64,000 nt of DNA from Magicicada septendecula. Lineage: Eukaryota > Arthropoda > Insecta > Hemiptera > Cicadidae. The translations under genes and the position numbers were made by a program. Shown here piece by piece: positions 20,625 through 32,939 of the stretch. Location: positions 370,531,258-370,595,257 of the forward strand of contig CM068372.1 in assembly GCA_034769895.1 (NCBI GenBank), in the 5' to 3' direction. The notes under the pieces are model-generated. The model saw only the letters and a program-made list of their open reading frames with translations. It ran no database searches and had not been told where the DNA came from. How positions within the stretch are numbered: position 1 is the stretch's first letter; the number at the start of each line of letters is the position of its first letter.

Positions 20625-23600
20625 ATGTTAACTAGAAGTAAAGCTAGAGAATTAAGGAATTTTAATAGACATATAAATAGTGAAGTAAAAATGGCAAGTA
20701 ACGATAATACCAATAATACCAATAATAGTGATGAAGGGGAGGTCGAAGTTAATAACCAGATGGGAGAGACGGGAATACTTGACGAATTAACTGATAACGA
20801 AACCGCACCGGTTCCTTCAGAGGCAAGGGGACGGGCAGAAGAAAACGTAACCAGCGCAACACAACATACAATAACAAACATAGACATAGTCACAATGCTA
20901 CAACAAATAACGGAAACCAATAAACAGACAATGGAAAAAGTAACACAACAAATGACAGAAAAACTAACAAAACAAATGACAGAAATCACTAAACAAACAA
21001 CGGAAAACAATAAACGGACGGAAAAATTGGAAGAAAAATTAACGCAACACATGGCAGAAAATACCAAGCAGCTAGAAAAGAGAATTGAAGATGTTAAAGA
21101 GAGCATGCATGAAAACAATATACAATTAAGGGCGGATATTGAACAGTACATGACACAACAGTTAAACGAGCACAGATTGCAAGTAGAACAACAACTTAGT
21201 GCGATTAGGCGCGAGAACCAAGAATTATCAATAAAAGTGAGATCGGAAGCAAAGGAAGTGGTAAATGAAGAGATGAAAACATTTCAAACGCACGTGAACG
21301 AACAACTGGAGAGAAAAGAACAGATCATCCGGCACACGCGAGAAGAAGTCGCACTAGAAATTAACAAGCTAACTAAAAAGGTAGATCGAAATAATAAGAA
21401 ACAAGAAGACCAAGTTCAGCAACACAGACAAGAAGTCACCCGTGAAATAAATGAGGTAAGAGATGTAACTACAGAGCAGATACAAAGACTCACAGAACGA
21501 TACGAAAATAATTGTGTAGAAGTGGATGGACGATTAACCCAGGTAAAGGAAGACGTGAGAGCGAGATTGGCGCAGTTGGGAGCGGTACCAGTGCAACGCA
21601 GTATCACGATGGAGCATCTGAAGAGTGTGTCATTCAACGGGGAAGGGAAATACCCCATGGAATTCATAAAGGAGTTGGAGGAGATCCGGAAGGAGTATTA
21701 CGCGAACGAGGGGGTAAACTGGGTCGCAAGACATCTAGAAGGTGAAGCAGCGATATGGTGGCGGTTGATACGAAGTGATATTAATACATTCCAAGAGTTC
21801 CAGAACGCATTCATTGCGAAGTATTGGAACCAAATGGTACAAGAAGAGGTGCGTGACCGGCTGGAATTCGGGAAATACAGGTATGAGAGTGGATTGAGCA
21901 TGGTTCAATACATGGAGAGATGTATATTACAAAATCGCCAACTGATTCCACCCATATCTGATCAACACTTGATAAGGAAGTTAGCACGCCATTACCACCA
22001 CGATATAGCTGTCGCTACTATCACTAGAGGAGTCAGTAACATTGCCGAATTCCAAATGTTATTGATGGAGTTTACAGCAATGCGAAGTATGAATACAGTA
22101 CAACGACACCAGGTAAAGCGAGAAGAAGAAAGTACAAATTGCCCGTGGCAGAATAGGAGGGCAGAAAGGCCGGCGGATAACGGTAATAACTCGTGGCGGA
22201 ACCGGGTGCAGAATAATAATGAGCACGGTCGACGGGACGTAAACAAGGGTCCACAAAAGCACGTGTACGAGGCGCAGGTCAACGCCATCGCAAGTACAAG
22301 TCAAGCTCAAGGACAAACAACCAGCCCAAATACACAATATCATAATTCAAAAAAACTGAGTAGGGTTTCACGTAGTGATAAGGTAGATTTAGTAAGTAGT
22401 TATAAGGAAATTAGCACAACATTTGTAGATGTAAGGGATGACTTATTAGAAGACGATAAAGAGACGATAAGAACACGAAGATTGAAATGTCCGGAAGTGG
22501 AGTTGTATCTAAATGGGGTACCGGTTATTTCTTTACTTGATACTGGATCGCAGATTAATGCAATTTCCAGAGAATGGTTTAATAAAAACAGAAATAAAAT
22601 GGGAAAATTGAATATACTAAGACTAACAAATACAATAGTGAAAGGAGCGGTTGGTAAAAAATCGAAGCAAATTACCCAACAAATATTGGTAGAAGTAAAA
22701 TTCGGTGCGTGCGTGATCGATAGTGTGTTTATTATTGTACCCGATCTTATAAGAGATTGTATAATGGGGATTGAGCTGTTACAAGAAGGTGGCTGTATCA
22801 TCAATTTCAATAACAACCAAATAACATTTAAGAATCACGTCACAGAAATAGGTGTACCGGAAAGTTTAGAAATGCTAACACTGGAAATGAACCAGGGAGA
22901 GGAACATACCACTACAATGATCCGGGAAAAGCTGGAGGAGGTGAATGGGATTAGCAAGCAAACGAAGAAGGAGCTGGAAGAGGTATTATTAAATAACCAT
23001 AGAATATTTCGGGAGCAACCAGGTAGAGTAAATGGATATGAGCACAAGTTCGTCGTAACGGATAACACGCCATATTGCATAAAGGGTTGGGCTATACCCA
23101 TAAAATATCAAAGTGCCGTCGACCAAGAAATAAGAAAAATGGAGGAATGCGGAGTGATAGAGCGAGCTGCCAGCCCATATATAAACCCTATCGTGACTGT
23201 CATCAAGAAGGACCAGTCGGTACGGTTATGTCTGGACGCCCGGCGAATTAATTCGGTGACTATACCAGATTATGAAGGGGCGGTACCAATTAATGAGGTA
23301 TTAGCGAACTGCGGTGACATAAGGGTAATGAGCAGTATTGATCTGACTAGTAGTTTCTGGCAGATGCCATTGGCCAAAGAATGTCGTGACTACACAGGGT
23401 TTTTATATAAGGGACGATGTTACCGCTACACTGTTACTCCGTTTGGACTAAAAACCAGCTTGGCGAGCCAGACCCGTGGATTGGATCATGTGCTGACTGA
23501 CGAAGTGAAGCGATTCACAATTATATATGTGGATGACTGCTTATGCGTATCCCGGAGCATTGAAGAACACATAGTCCACCTGCGATTGCTACTCGAAAAT

Positions 23601-23741
23601 TTGAAACAAGCTAACCTCACCGTGAATCTACGCAAATCAAAGTTCTTCAGACAGAAGATAGATTATCTAGGGTACGAGCTATCTACTAAAGGCATCAGTG
23701 CGTCACCACAAAAAGGTAGCTGCAATAATGAACTTCCCTAG
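20625..23741 (+). CDS. gag-pol: Unit 3 gag-protease-RT frame (fossil, broken copy)
   Basis: 1038 codons, indistinguishable from unit 2 at the protein level. Confidence 0.85.
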   Translation: MLTRSKARELRNFNRHINSEVKMASNDNTNNTNNSDEGEVEVNNQMGETGILDELTDNETAPVPSEARGRAEENVTSATQHTITNIDIVTMLQQITETNKQTMEKVTQQMTEKLTKQMTEITKQTTENNKRTEKLEEKLTQHMAENTKQLEKRIEDVKESMHENNIQLRADIEQYMTQQLNEHRLQVEQQLSAIRRENQELSIKVRSEAKEVVNEEMKTFQTHVNEQLERKEQIIRHTREEVALEINKLTKKVDRNNKKQEDQVQQHRQEVTREINEVRDVTTEQIQRLTERYENNCVEVDGRLTQVKEDVRARLAQLGAVPVQRSITMEHLKSVSFNGEGKYPMEFIKELEEIRKEYYANEGVNWVARHLEGEAAIWWRLIRSDINTFQEFQNAFIAKYWNQMVQEEVRDRLEFGKYRYESGLSMVQYMERCILQNRQLIPPISDQHLIRKLARHYHHDIAVATITRGVSNIAEFQMLLMEFTAMRSMNTVQRHQVKREEESTNCPWQNRRAERPADNGNNSWRNRVQNNNEHGRRDVNKGPQKHVYEAQVNAIASTSQAQGQTTSPNTQYHNSKKLSRVSRSDKVDLVSSYKEISTTFVDVRDDLLEDDKETIRTRRLKCPEVELYLNGVPVISLLDTGSQINAISREWFNKNRNKMGKLNILRLTNTIVKGAVGKKSKQITQQILVEVKFGACVIDSVFIIVPDLIRDCIMGIELLQEGGCIINFNNNQITFKNHVTEIGVPESLEMLTLEMNQGEEHTTTMIREKLEEVNGISKQTKKELEEVLLNNHRIFREQPGRVNGYEHKFVVTDNTPYCIKGWAIPIKYQSAVDQEIRKMEECGVIERAASPYINPIVTVIKKDQSVRLCLDARRINSVTIPDYEGAVPINEVLANCGDIRVMSSIDLTSSFWQMPLAKECRDYTGFLYKGRCYRYTVTPFGLKTSLASQTRGLDHVLTDEVKRFTIIYVDDCLCVSRSIEEHIVHLRLLLENLKQANLTVNLRKSKFFRQKIDYLGYELSTKGISASPQKGSCNNELP

Positions 23742-25392
23742 ACCAAGGAATCCAAAACAGCTAAAAGGATTCCTAGGATTAACAAACTTTTATAATAAAT
23801 TTACGAGTCGTTATGCCGAAGAGACTCAGCCACTGCTACAACTGCTGAAGAAAGGAGTAAAGTTTAAATGGACGAAAGAGCAGGACGAACAGTTCGAGAA
23901 GGTGAAAAAATTGTTCGTAAACACGGTGATGCTCAGACATCCAAATCCTAACAAAAGATTCTACCTACAAACAGATGCAAGTAAATATGCGTTAGGAGGG
24001 CAGTTGTATCAAATTGACAACGATAATCAGATAGGAGTCATTGCATTTACTAGCCGCGTTTTCAGGGGAGCAGAACTCAATTATTTTACCACAGAGTTAG
24101 AATTATTAAGTGTAGTACACTGTTTAAAGAAATTCCGAACATATGTGTTAGGGCGTCCACTAACAATAATAACGGACAACAAGGCCCTAACTTTCATGCA
24201 AAAATGTCAGTTAACGAATTCAAGAATTACGCGATGGATACTCGCTATCCAGGAGTACGACTTCAAGATCCTATACTGTAAGGGTAGTGAGAACATCGTA
24301 GCGGACATACTTAGTAGATATCCCGAAGATTCACAGATGGACAGACCCATGGATTATGATGAGGAATTAGAAATAAATGCGATAGAAATAAAGATCAACC
24401 CAAAGCTAAGGACACAATTACAAAACATATCACAATTACAGAAAAACGATGAGAAACTGAAGAAAATCATAAATCAATTACAGAGTGATCCGTGCAGTAA
24501 ACTACACAAGATATATACGTGGCTCAACCAAAAATTATACCGTCAGGAGAAGCGGAAATGGAGACTGGTACTGACGAAAGAGCTGGGTGAAGATCTAATT
24601 AAGGAGATCCACACAATATATGGTCATATTGGTATAAAAAGGACATATGAACTAGCCAAAAAATACTTCACGGGGGACCACTTGTCTAAATTTACAAAAC
24701 GATTGATCCGAAACTGCGAAAGATGCCAAAAATGTAAGGATCACCACAGAAAGGGTATTGGTGAGACCAAACCAATATTACCAAAGGCCCAAGGAGAGTT
24801 GGTCAGCATGGATTTCTATGGACCATTACCGACATCAACGGGCGGTGTAAAATATTTATTAATAATTATCGACAACTTTACTAAATATGTAAGATTATAT
24901 CCCATGAAGAGAGCAACGACTGCCACAACAATTAATAAGTTAAAGGTATATATACAGGAGGTAGGTAAACCGACTGCTATATTAACTGATAATGGAGCAC
25001 AATTCACCAGTAAATCGTGGGTGAAGAACTTAATCCACCGTGGGATTAAACCGAAGTACACGGCTATTCGGAACCCATGTACGAACCTAGCGGAAAGGGT
25101 AAACAGACAGCTAGGGAATATGTTTCGAATACTGGTGGGTGGACACCACACAAGGTGGGCTAAATATATTCGATTGGTAGAAAAGTGTATCAACGAAACA
25201 TATCACGATACCATCGAGATGACACCACATCAGGCTCAGTGGGGTCGGAAACCAAAAAGAGTGTGGGAGATGTACGTTGATAAAGAACTGATGAAGGACG
25301 AAAGGAAGGTAAACCCAGATGAACTCTACCAAAATTTGAAAAGAAAGGGTGAGAAGAGAGCGAGGAAACATAATGAAGGGAAATGCAGCTGA
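23698..25392 (+). CDS. pol: Unit 3 RNase H-integrase frame (fossil, broken copy)
   Basis: 564 codons with RNase H, HHCC and DDE motifs, identical to unit 2. Confidence 0.85.
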   Translation: MRHHKKVAAIMNFPRPRNPKQLKGFLGLTNFYNKFTSRYAEETQPLLQLLKKGVKFKWTKEQDEQFEKVKKLFVNTVMLRHPNPNKRFYLQTDASKYALGGQLYQIDNDNQIGVIAFTSRVFRGAELNYFTTELELLSVVHCLKKFRTYVLGRPLTIITDNKALTFMQKCQLTNSRITRWILAIQEYDFKILYCKGSENIVADILSRYPEDSQMDRPMDYDEELEINAIEIKINPKLRTQLQNISQLQKNDEKLKKIINQLQSDPCSKLHKIYTWLNQKLYRQEKRKWRLVLTKELGEDLIKEIHTIYGHIGIKRTYELAKKYFTGDHLSKFTKRLIRNCERCQKCKDHHRKGIGETKPILPKAQGELVSMDFYGPLPTSTGGVKYLLIIIDNFTKYVRLYPMKRATTATTINKLKVYIQEVGKPTAILTDNGAQFTSKSWVKNLIHRGIKPKYTAIRNPCTNLAERVNRQLGNMFRILVGGHHTRWAKYIRLVEKCINETYHDTIEMTPHQAQWGRKPKRVWEMYVDKELMKDERKVNPDELYQNLKRKGEKRARKHNEGKCS

Positions 25393-25607
25393 AGTTCAAT
25401 ATTGGAGACCTGGTGCTGATCAGAACTAACCCGATCTCTGAGTTAACAAATAAAATCACTGCGAAATTTTGTGAGCTCTACGAAGGCCCATACAAGGTCA
25501 AGGAGGTCAAAGGGGGTGCAACATATGTGGTAGCTGAGATCGACGACCTTGAATCGGTGCGGGGAATCTTCAACGTCAGACAGATGAAGCCATATTACCA
25601 CGAATGA
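25383..25607 (+). CDS. Unit 3 GPY/F-like module
   Basis: 74 codons, identical to units 1 and 2. Confidence 0.75.
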   Translation: MQLKFNIGDLVLIRTNPISELTNKITAKFCELYEGPYKVKEVKGGATYVVAEIDDLESVRGIFNVRQMKPYYHE

Positions 25608-26161
25608 TTCGCTATGCAAAGGGGAATTTAAAGATAAATAATATTAAAATTCCTTAACATAAACAAATTTTATGTAATCAATTTAACCTGAGATGGATAA
25701 AGTGTATTAATATTTATATGTAATTAACATAACGTAAATATTATGTAACATAACTTAAATATTATGGATGTAAAGAAGATACAAAGAAATTTGATGTTAG
25801 AACTAAATGGACAAGCTTTTAAAAAATAGTAATCGAATGTTACACGTTAAGGAGAGAAAGTAACTTAAATCTTAGAAAGGGATAGTGATTGTTTAAAATG
25901 TGTGTTAATGTAGCTAGTAAGCGAGGGTATGAGAAAGTAATGTTATGTAAATTAGAAGTAAGGGTGGTAAGATATGTAGCACCGCGTATACCCTTCGGGC
26001 GAAAGCGACAGTGACTAGCTAAGGGGACCGGTTTTGACCGTGTTGTTAAAGTGTGTCACACCAAAAGTGTAACTTTCATTGAACGGTTGTGCTGTTAGAG
26101 GCATACGAAATGATTCCACAAATTATATAAAACAATTACTGGAATCAGTTCGGGGGACAGA

Positions 26162-27603
26162 TGAAACGATACTGTATAACCGTATCATAATTTAATATGT
26201 ATGTAAATAACTATAATAAATAAGCAAATTTTAATGATAAATTAAAGTATTGAAATGTACGTAGTTTTTAAGTAAAGTTATAAATGAATAGTAAATCTAA
26301 AGAGGCTCGGCTGTGCGACAGTCCGGCGCCGGGAAAAATATATATAATAGACCTAAGACACCCTACATGTCGTAAACACATAAATTGTATTGTAGTGTAA
26401 AACTAGCAAAAAACGCCTAGATACCGTTAGACTAACGGTACAGTGTCCTTCAACAGACAAAAGAGGCCACGCCAGTAAATATGACGATTTTAGAAAGTCG
26501 CGTCACTTTTTAGGGAGTATAACGAACACCCGCGTAAAATTATCGCCCGCACTTTGGGAACCAATCACCTATAGCGTCAGTAGTGAGCGCGAAAAAGAGA
26601 CGACACCAGACTGGATACATTCAAAAATACCGGCAAAATTTTGAATGTAAGACCAATAAGGAACGATCAACAGAAGATGTAGTGAGGGTAGAATTGAAGA
26701 AACTATAAAAATAACACGCGGAGCCCACAACGAGGAAGTCTAAGTTAAAATTTCACGCAAAACACGTGAAACCTGCGTCACTCGATGTGAGCAAATTAAA
26801 TTAAAGTAATCAAAGTTCAAATCAATATTCGCTCGGTTTAATAGTGACAGTCAGCAAGAAGTTTATTTAGATATGTGCGCGAAAGTACGTGTGGACAAGA
26901 AGCTATTTAAATTGTGCGCGTAATCTGAAACAAAAGTATATTATTTATTTGTGCGTGACGTACAGTAATAACGCGAGCGTGTGATGTGTTTAATAAAAGC
27001 TAATAAAGCGTGATCAGTGAAAGTGTTGTGATAGTTAACGCAAGAATACAATTCGTCATTCGCCTATAAGGAATCCTGCAACAAGTAACAATGTCTCATT
27101 TATAAATTACACTAGAATTGATTAACATAATTTTCATATCTCAATAAACTCATCTCATTTTCAAAGACCCACGATGTTCAGATACTAAACATTCAATTTA
27201 TGCTAAACGACATGTTTGGGTGACTTATGATATAGCACAGTAAGAAACCAATACTAATAATTATTGAAACGATAAATGCATTAAATAATTAAATATAGAT
27301 TGAATAGTATAGAAGCCGTAGCAATTAAGGATTGATGATAGATATACTTATATACACATATATGTTTGTTTGATGAATAGCGGTAATTTAAGTTTAGTAA
27401 TGGAGTAAATTGAATCTACTAAGTACTCCTTTCAATATACTTGATTAATCTGATTTCGAAGAAGCTGTAAACTAGAAATATTAATAAATTCTTTTGTTGT
27501 TATTAACTATAAAGATGATAGTAATGATTAAGTCTATGATGTATTCAGTAACAAGAATCTAACAATACAAATATTAGTATCTGAACAGTTTGTTATTATT
27601 TCA
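26162..27603 (+). repeat. LTR 4
   Basis: Carries CACATATATG as in LTR 1, but the remaining LTR 1 private bases are absent. I see no difference from LTR 5. Confidence 0.8.
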
Positions 27604-27851
27604 TAAACAAACCTGAGATCTCCTGCTCTGGCGCCCAAGTAATAATTAATAATATAAATTTGAGTGGTGCAGTTCTCACAAAATCTTATTAGTTATTAAA
27701 ATAAGTTATATTTGGCGCATCCAAATGTGGAGTAAAAGCTCAATAAGTAATATTTGCCGCCCAACTGGTGGAGCTTAATTATAAAATTAAGTAAGCTCGG
27801 TAAAATGAGATGAGTAGAGAATAAGAAATAGAATATAAAAATTTAAAATTA

Positions 27852-29585
27852 ATGTTAACTAGAAGTAAAACTAGAGAATTAAGGAATTTTAATAGACATA
27901 TAAATAGTGAAGTAAAAATGGCAAGTAACGATAATACCAATAATACCAATAATAGTGATGAAGGGGAGGTCGAAGTTAATAACCAGATGGGAGAGACGGG
28001 AATACTTGACGAATTAACTGATAACGAAACCGCACCGGTTCCTTCAGAGGCAAGGGGACGGGCAGAAGAAAACGTAACCAGCGCAACACAACATACAATA
28101 ACAAACATAGACATAGTCACAATGCTACAACAAATAACGGAAACCAATAAACAGACAATGGAAAAAGTAACACAACAAATGACAGAAAAACTAACAAAAC
28201 AAATGACAGAAATCACTAAACAAACAACGGAAAACAATAAACGGACGGAAAAATTGGAAGAAAAATTAACGCAACACATGGCAGAAAATACCAAGCAGCT
28301 AGAAAAGAGAATTGAAGATGTTAAAGAGAGCATGCATGAAAACAATATACAATTAAGGGCGGATATTGAACAGTACATGACACAACAGTTAAACGAGCAC
28401 AGATTGCAAGTAGAACAACAACTTAGTGCGATTAGGCGCGAGAACCAAGAATTATCAATAAAAGTGAGATCGGAAGCAAAGGAAGTGGTAAATGAAGAGA
28501 TGAAAACATTTCAAACGCACGTGAACGAACAACTGGAGAGAAAAGAACAGATCATCCGGCACACGCGAGAAGAAGTCGCACTAGAAATTAACAAGCTAAC
28601 TAAAAAGGTAGATCGAAATAATAAGAAACAAGAAGACCAAGTTCAGCAACACAGACAAGAAGTTACCCGTGAAATAAATGAGGTAAGAGATGTAACTACA
28701 GAGCAGATACAAAGACTCACAGAACGATACGAAAATAATTGTGTAGAAGTGGATGGACGATTAACCCAGGTAAAGGAAGACGTGAGAGCGAGATTGGCGC
28801 AGTTGGGAGCGGTACCAGTGCAACGCAGTATCACGATGGAGCATCTGAAGAGTGTGTCATTCAACGGGGAAGGGGAATACCCCATGGAATTCATAAAGGA
28901 GTTGGAGGAGATCCGGAAGGAGTATTACGCGAACGAGGGGGTAAACTGGGTCGCAAGACATCTAGAAGGTGAAGCAGCGATATGGTGGCGGTTGATACGA
29001 AGTGATATTAATACATTCCAAGAGTTCCAGAACGCATTCATTGCGAAGTATTGGAACCAAATGGTACAAGAAGAGGTGCGTGACCGGCTGGAATTCGGGA
29101 AATACAGGTATGAGAGTGGATTGAGCATGGTTCAATACATGGAGAGATGTATATTACAAAATCGCCAACTGATTCCACCCATATCTGATCAACACTTGAT
29201 AAGGAAGTTAGCACGCCATTACCACCACGATATAGCTGTCGCTACTATCACTAGAGGAGTCAGTAACATTGCCGAATTCCAAATGTTATTGATGGAGTTT
29301 ACAGCAATGCGAAGTATGAATACAGTACAACGACACCAGGTAAAGCGAGAAGAAGAAAGTACAAATTGCCCGTGGCAGAATAGGAGGGCAGAAAGGCCGG
29401 CGGATAACGGTAATAACTCGTGGCGGAACCGGGTGCAGAATAATAATGAGCACGGTCGACGGGACGTAAACAAGGGTCCACAAAAGCACGTGTACGAGGC
29501 GCAGGTCAACGCCATCGCAAGTACAAGTCAAGCTCAAGGACAAACAACCAGCCCAAATACACAATATCATAATTCAAAAAACTGA
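27852..29585 (+). CDS. gag: Unit 4 Gag frame (fossil, broken copy)
   Basis: 577 codons covering the N-terminal coiled coil and the Gag core (HLKSVSFNGEGEYPMEF ... LEGEAAIWWRL). It also covers the basic Asn-rich tail. No CCHC zinc knuckle is present. Confidence 0.85.
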   Translation: MLTRSKTRELRNFNRHINSEVKMASNDNTNNTNNSDEGEVEVNNQMGETGILDELTDNETAPVPSEARGRAEENVTSATQHTITNIDIVTMLQQITETNKQTMEKVTQQMTEKLTKQMTEITKQTTENNKRTEKLEEKLTQHMAENTKQLEKRIEDVKESMHENNIQLRADIEQYMTQQLNEHRLQVEQQLSAIRRENQELSIKVRSEAKEVVNEEMKTFQTHVNEQLERKEQIIRHTREEVALEINKLTKKVDRNNKKQEDQVQQHRQEVTREINEVRDVTTEQIQRLTERYENNCVEVDGRLTQVKEDVRARLAQLGAVPVQRSITMEHLKSVSFNGEGEYPMEFIKELEEIRKEYYANEGVNWVARHLEGEAAIWWRLIRSDINTFQEFQNAFIAKYWNQMVQEEVRDRLEFGKYRYESGLSMVQYMERCILQNRQLIPPISDQHLIRKLARHYHHDIAVATITRGVSNIAEFQMLLMEFTAMRSMNTVQRHQVKREEESTNCPWQNRRAERPADNGNNSWRNRVQNNNEHGRRDVNKGPQKHVYEAQVNAIASTSQAQGQTTSPNTQYHNSKN

Positions 29586-29814
29586 GTAGGGTTTCACGTA
29601 GTGATAAGGTAGATTTAGTAAGTAGTTATAAGGAAATTAGCACAACATTTGTAGATGTAAGGGATGACTTATTAGAAGACGATAAAGAGACGATAAGAAC
29701 ACGAAGATTGAAATGTCCGGAAGTGGAGTTGTATCTAAATGGGGTACCGGTTATTTCTTTACTTGATACTGGATCGCAGTAGAAGACGATAAAGAGACGA
29801 TAAGAACACGAAGA

Positions 29815-32724
29815 TTGAAATGTCCGGAAGTGGAGTTGTATCTAAATGGGGTACCGGTTATTTCTTTACTTGATACTGGATCGCAGATTAATGCAATTTC
29901 CAGAGAATGGTTTAATAAAAACAGAAATAAAATGGGAAAATTGAATATACTAAGACTAACAAATACAATAGTGAAAGGAGCGGTTGGTAAAAAATCGAAG
30001 CAAATTACCCAACAAATATTGGTAGAAGTAAAATTCGGTGCGTGCGTGATCGATAGTGTGTTTATTATTGTACCCGATCTTATAAGAGATTGTATAATGG
30101 GGATTGAGCTGTTACAAGAAGGTGGCTGTATCATCAATTTCAATAACAACCAAATAACATTTAAGAATCACGTCACAGAAATAGGTGTACCGGAAAGTTT
30201 AGAAATGCTAACACTGGAAATGAACCAGGGAGAGGAACATACCACTACAATGATCCGGGAAAAGCTGGAGGAGGTGAATGGGATTAGCAAGCAAACGAAG
30301 AAGGAGCTGGAAGAGGTATTATTAAATAACCATAGAATATTTCGGGAGCAACCAGGTAGAGTAAATGGATATGAGCACAAGTTCGTCGTAACGGATAACA
30401 CGCCATATTGCATAAAGGGTTGGGCTATACCCATAAAATATCAAAGTGCCGTCGACCAAGAAATAAGAAAAATGGAGGAATGCGGAGTGATAGAGCGAGC
30501 TGCCAGCCCATATATAAACCCTATCGTGACTGTCATCAAGAAGGACCAGTCGGTACGGTTATGTCTGGACGCCCGGCGAATTAATTCGGTGACTATACCA
30601 GATTATGAAGGGGCGGTACCAATTAATGAGGTATTAGCGAACTGCGGTGACATAAGGGTAATGAGCAGTATTGATCTGACTAGTAGTTTCTGGCAGATGC
30701 CATTGGCCAAAGAATGTCGTGACTACACAGGGTTTTTATATAAGGGACGATGTTACCGCTACACTGTTACTCCGTTTGGACTAAAAACCAGCTTGGCGAG
30801 CCTGACCCGTGGATTGGATCATGTGCTGACTGACGAAGTGAAGCGATTCACAATTATATATGTGGATGACTGCTTATGCGTATCCCGGAGCATTGAAGAA
30901 CACATAGTCCACCTGCGATTGCTACTCGAAAATTTGAAACAAGCTAACCTCACCGTGAATCTACGCAAATCAAAGTTCTTCAGACAGAAGATAGATTATC
31001 TAGGGTACGAGCTATCTACTAAAGGCATCAGTGCGTCACCAGAAAAGGTAGCTGCAATAATGAACTTCCCTAGACCAAGGAATCCAAAACAGCTAAAAGG
31101 ATTCCTAGGATTAACAAACTTTTATAATAAATTTACGAGTCGTTATGCCGAAGAGACTCAGCCACTGCTACAACTGCTGAAGAAAGGAGTAAAGTTTAAA
31201 TGGACGAAAGAGCAGGACGAACAGTTCGAGAAGGTGAAAAAATTGTTCGTAAACACGGTGATGCTCAGACATCCAAATCCTAACAAAAGATTCTACCTAC
31301 AAACAGATGCAAGTAAATATGCGTTAGGAGGGCAGTTGTATCAAATTGACAACGATAATCAGATAGGAGTCATTGCATTTACTAGCCGCGTTTTCAGGGG
31401 AGCAGAACTCAATTATTTTACCACAGAGTTAGAATTATTAAGTGTAGTACACTGTTTAAAGAAATTCCGAACATATGTGTTAGGGCGTCCACTAACAATA
31501 ATAACGGACAACAAGGCCCTAACTTTCATGCAAAAATGTCAGTTAACGAATTCAAGAATTACGCGATGGATACTCGCTATCCAGGAGTACGACTTCAAGA
31601 TCCTATACTGTAAGGGTAGTGAGAACATCGTAGCGGACATACTTAGTAGATATCCCGAAGATTCACAGATGGACAGACCCATGGATTATGATGAGGAATT
31701 AGAAATAAATGCGATAGAAATAAAGATCAACCCAAAGCTAAGGACACAATTACAAAACATATCACAATTACAGAAAAACGATGAGAAACTGAAGAAAATC
31801 ATAAATCAATTACAGAGTGATCCGTGCAGTAAACTACACAAGATATATACGTGGCTCAACCAAAAATTATACCGTCAGGAGAAGCGGAAATGGAGACTGG
31901 TACTGACGAAAGAGCTGGGTGAAGATCTAATTAAGGAGATCCACACAATATATGGTCATATTGGTATAAAAAGGACATATGAACTAGCCAAAAAATACTT
32001 CACGGGGGACCACTTGTCTAAATTTACAAAACGATTGATCCGAAACTGCGAAAGATGCCAAAAATGTAAGGATCACCACAGAAAGGGTATTGGTGAGACC
32101 AAACCAATATTACCAAAGGCCCAAGGAGAGTTGGTCAGCATGGATTTCTATGGACCATTACCGACATCAACGGGCGGTGTAAAATATTTATTAATAATTA
32201 TCGACAACTTTACTAAATATGTAAGATTATATCCCATGAAGAGAGCAACGACTGCCACAACAATTAATAAGTTAAAGGTATATATACAGGAGGTAGGTAA
32301 ACCGACTGCTATATTAACTGATAATGGAGCACAATTCACCAGTAAATCGTGGGTGAAGAACTTAATCCACCGTGGGATTAAACCGAAGTACACGGCTATT
32401 CGGAACCCATGTACGAACCTAGCGGAAAGGGTAAACAGACAGCTAGGGAATATGTTTCGAATACTGGTGGGTGGACACCACACAAGGTGGGCTAAATATA
32501 TTCGATTGGTAGAAAAGTGTATCAACGAAACATATCACGATACCATCGAGATGACACCACATCAGGCTCAGTGGGGTCGGAAACCAAAAAGAGTGTGGGA
32601 GATGTACGTTGATAAAGAACTGATGAAGGACGAAAGGAAGGTAAACCCAGATGAACTCTACCAAAATTTGAAAAGAAAGGGTGAGAAGAGAGCGAGGAAA
32701 CATAATGAAGGGAAATGCAGCTGA
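29815..32724 (+). CDS. pol: Unit 4 protease-RT-RNase H-integrase frame (fossil, broken copy)
   Basis: 969 codons. Protease LLDTGSQ is near residue 19. RT motifs SIDLTSSFWQMPL, PFGLKTSLASL and YVDD follow, then the RNase H acidic residues, integrase HHCC and DDE. Here the whole of Pol lies in one frame, separate from Gag. Confidence 0.85.
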   Translation: MKCPEVELYLNGVPVISLLDTGSQINAISREWFNKNRNKMGKLNILRLTNTIVKGAVGKKSKQITQQILVEVKFGACVIDSVFIIVPDLIRDCIMGIELLQEGGCIINFNNNQITFKNHVTEIGVPESLEMLTLEMNQGEEHTTTMIREKLEEVNGISKQTKKELEEVLLNNHRIFREQPGRVNGYEHKFVVTDNTPYCIKGWAIPIKYQSAVDQEIRKMEECGVIERAASPYINPIVTVIKKDQSVRLCLDARRINSVTIPDYEGAVPINEVLANCGDIRVMSSIDLTSSFWQMPLAKECRDYTGFLYKGRCYRYTVTPFGLKTSLASLTRGLDHVLTDEVKRFTIIYVDDCLCVSRSIEEHIVHLRLLLENLKQANLTVNLRKSKFFRQKIDYLGYELSTKGISASPEKVAAIMNFPRPRNPKQLKGFLGLTNFYNKFTSRYAEETQPLLQLLKKGVKFKWTKEQDEQFEKVKKLFVNTVMLRHPNPNKRFYLQTDASKYALGGQLYQIDNDNQIGVIAFTSRVFRGAELNYFTTELELLSVVHCLKKFRTYVLGRPLTIITDNKALTFMQKCQLTNSRITRWILAIQEYDFKILYCKGSENIVADILSRYPEDSQMDRPMDYDEELEINAIEIKINPKLRTQLQNISQLQKNDEKLKKIINQLQSDPCSKLHKIYTWLNQKLYRQEKRKWRLVLTKELGEDLIKEIHTIYGHIGIKRTYELAKKYFTGDHLSKFTKRLIRNCERCQKCKDHHRKGIGETKPILPKAQGELVSMDFYGPLPTSTGGVKYLLIIIDNFTKYVRLYPMKRATTATTINKLKVYIQEVGKPTAILTDNGAQFTSKSWVKNLIHRGIKPKYTAIRNPCTNLAERVNRQLGNMFRILVGGHHTRWAKYIRLVEKCINETYHDTIEMTPHQAQWGRKPKRVWEMYVDKELMKDERKVNPDELYQNLKRKGEKRARKHNEGKCS

Positions 32725-32939
32725 AGTTCAATATTGGAGACCTGGTGCTGATCAGAACTAACCCGATCTCTGAGTTAACAAATAAAATCACTGCGAAATT
32801 TTGTGAGTTCTACGAAGGCCCATACAAGGTCAAGGAGGTCAAAGGGGGTGCAACATATGTGGTAGCTGAGATCGACGACCTTGAATCGGTGCGGGGAATC
32901 TTCAACGTCAGACAGATGAAGCCATATTACCACGAATGA
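32715..32939 (+). CDS. Unit 4 GPY/F-like module
   Basis: 74 codons with the CEFYEGPYKV variant shared only with unit 5. Confidence 0.75.
   Translation: MQLKFNIGDLVLIRTNPISELTNKITAKFCEFYEGPYKVKEVKGGATYVVAEIDDLESVRGIFNVRQMKPYYHE

Larger units (their letters stand above)
18935..26161 (+). mobile_element. Array unit 3 (7227 bp; broken, about one break)
   Basis: A near-perfect duplicate of unit 2, including all of its private markers. This is the most recent duplication step visible on the left side of the array. Confidence 0.9.
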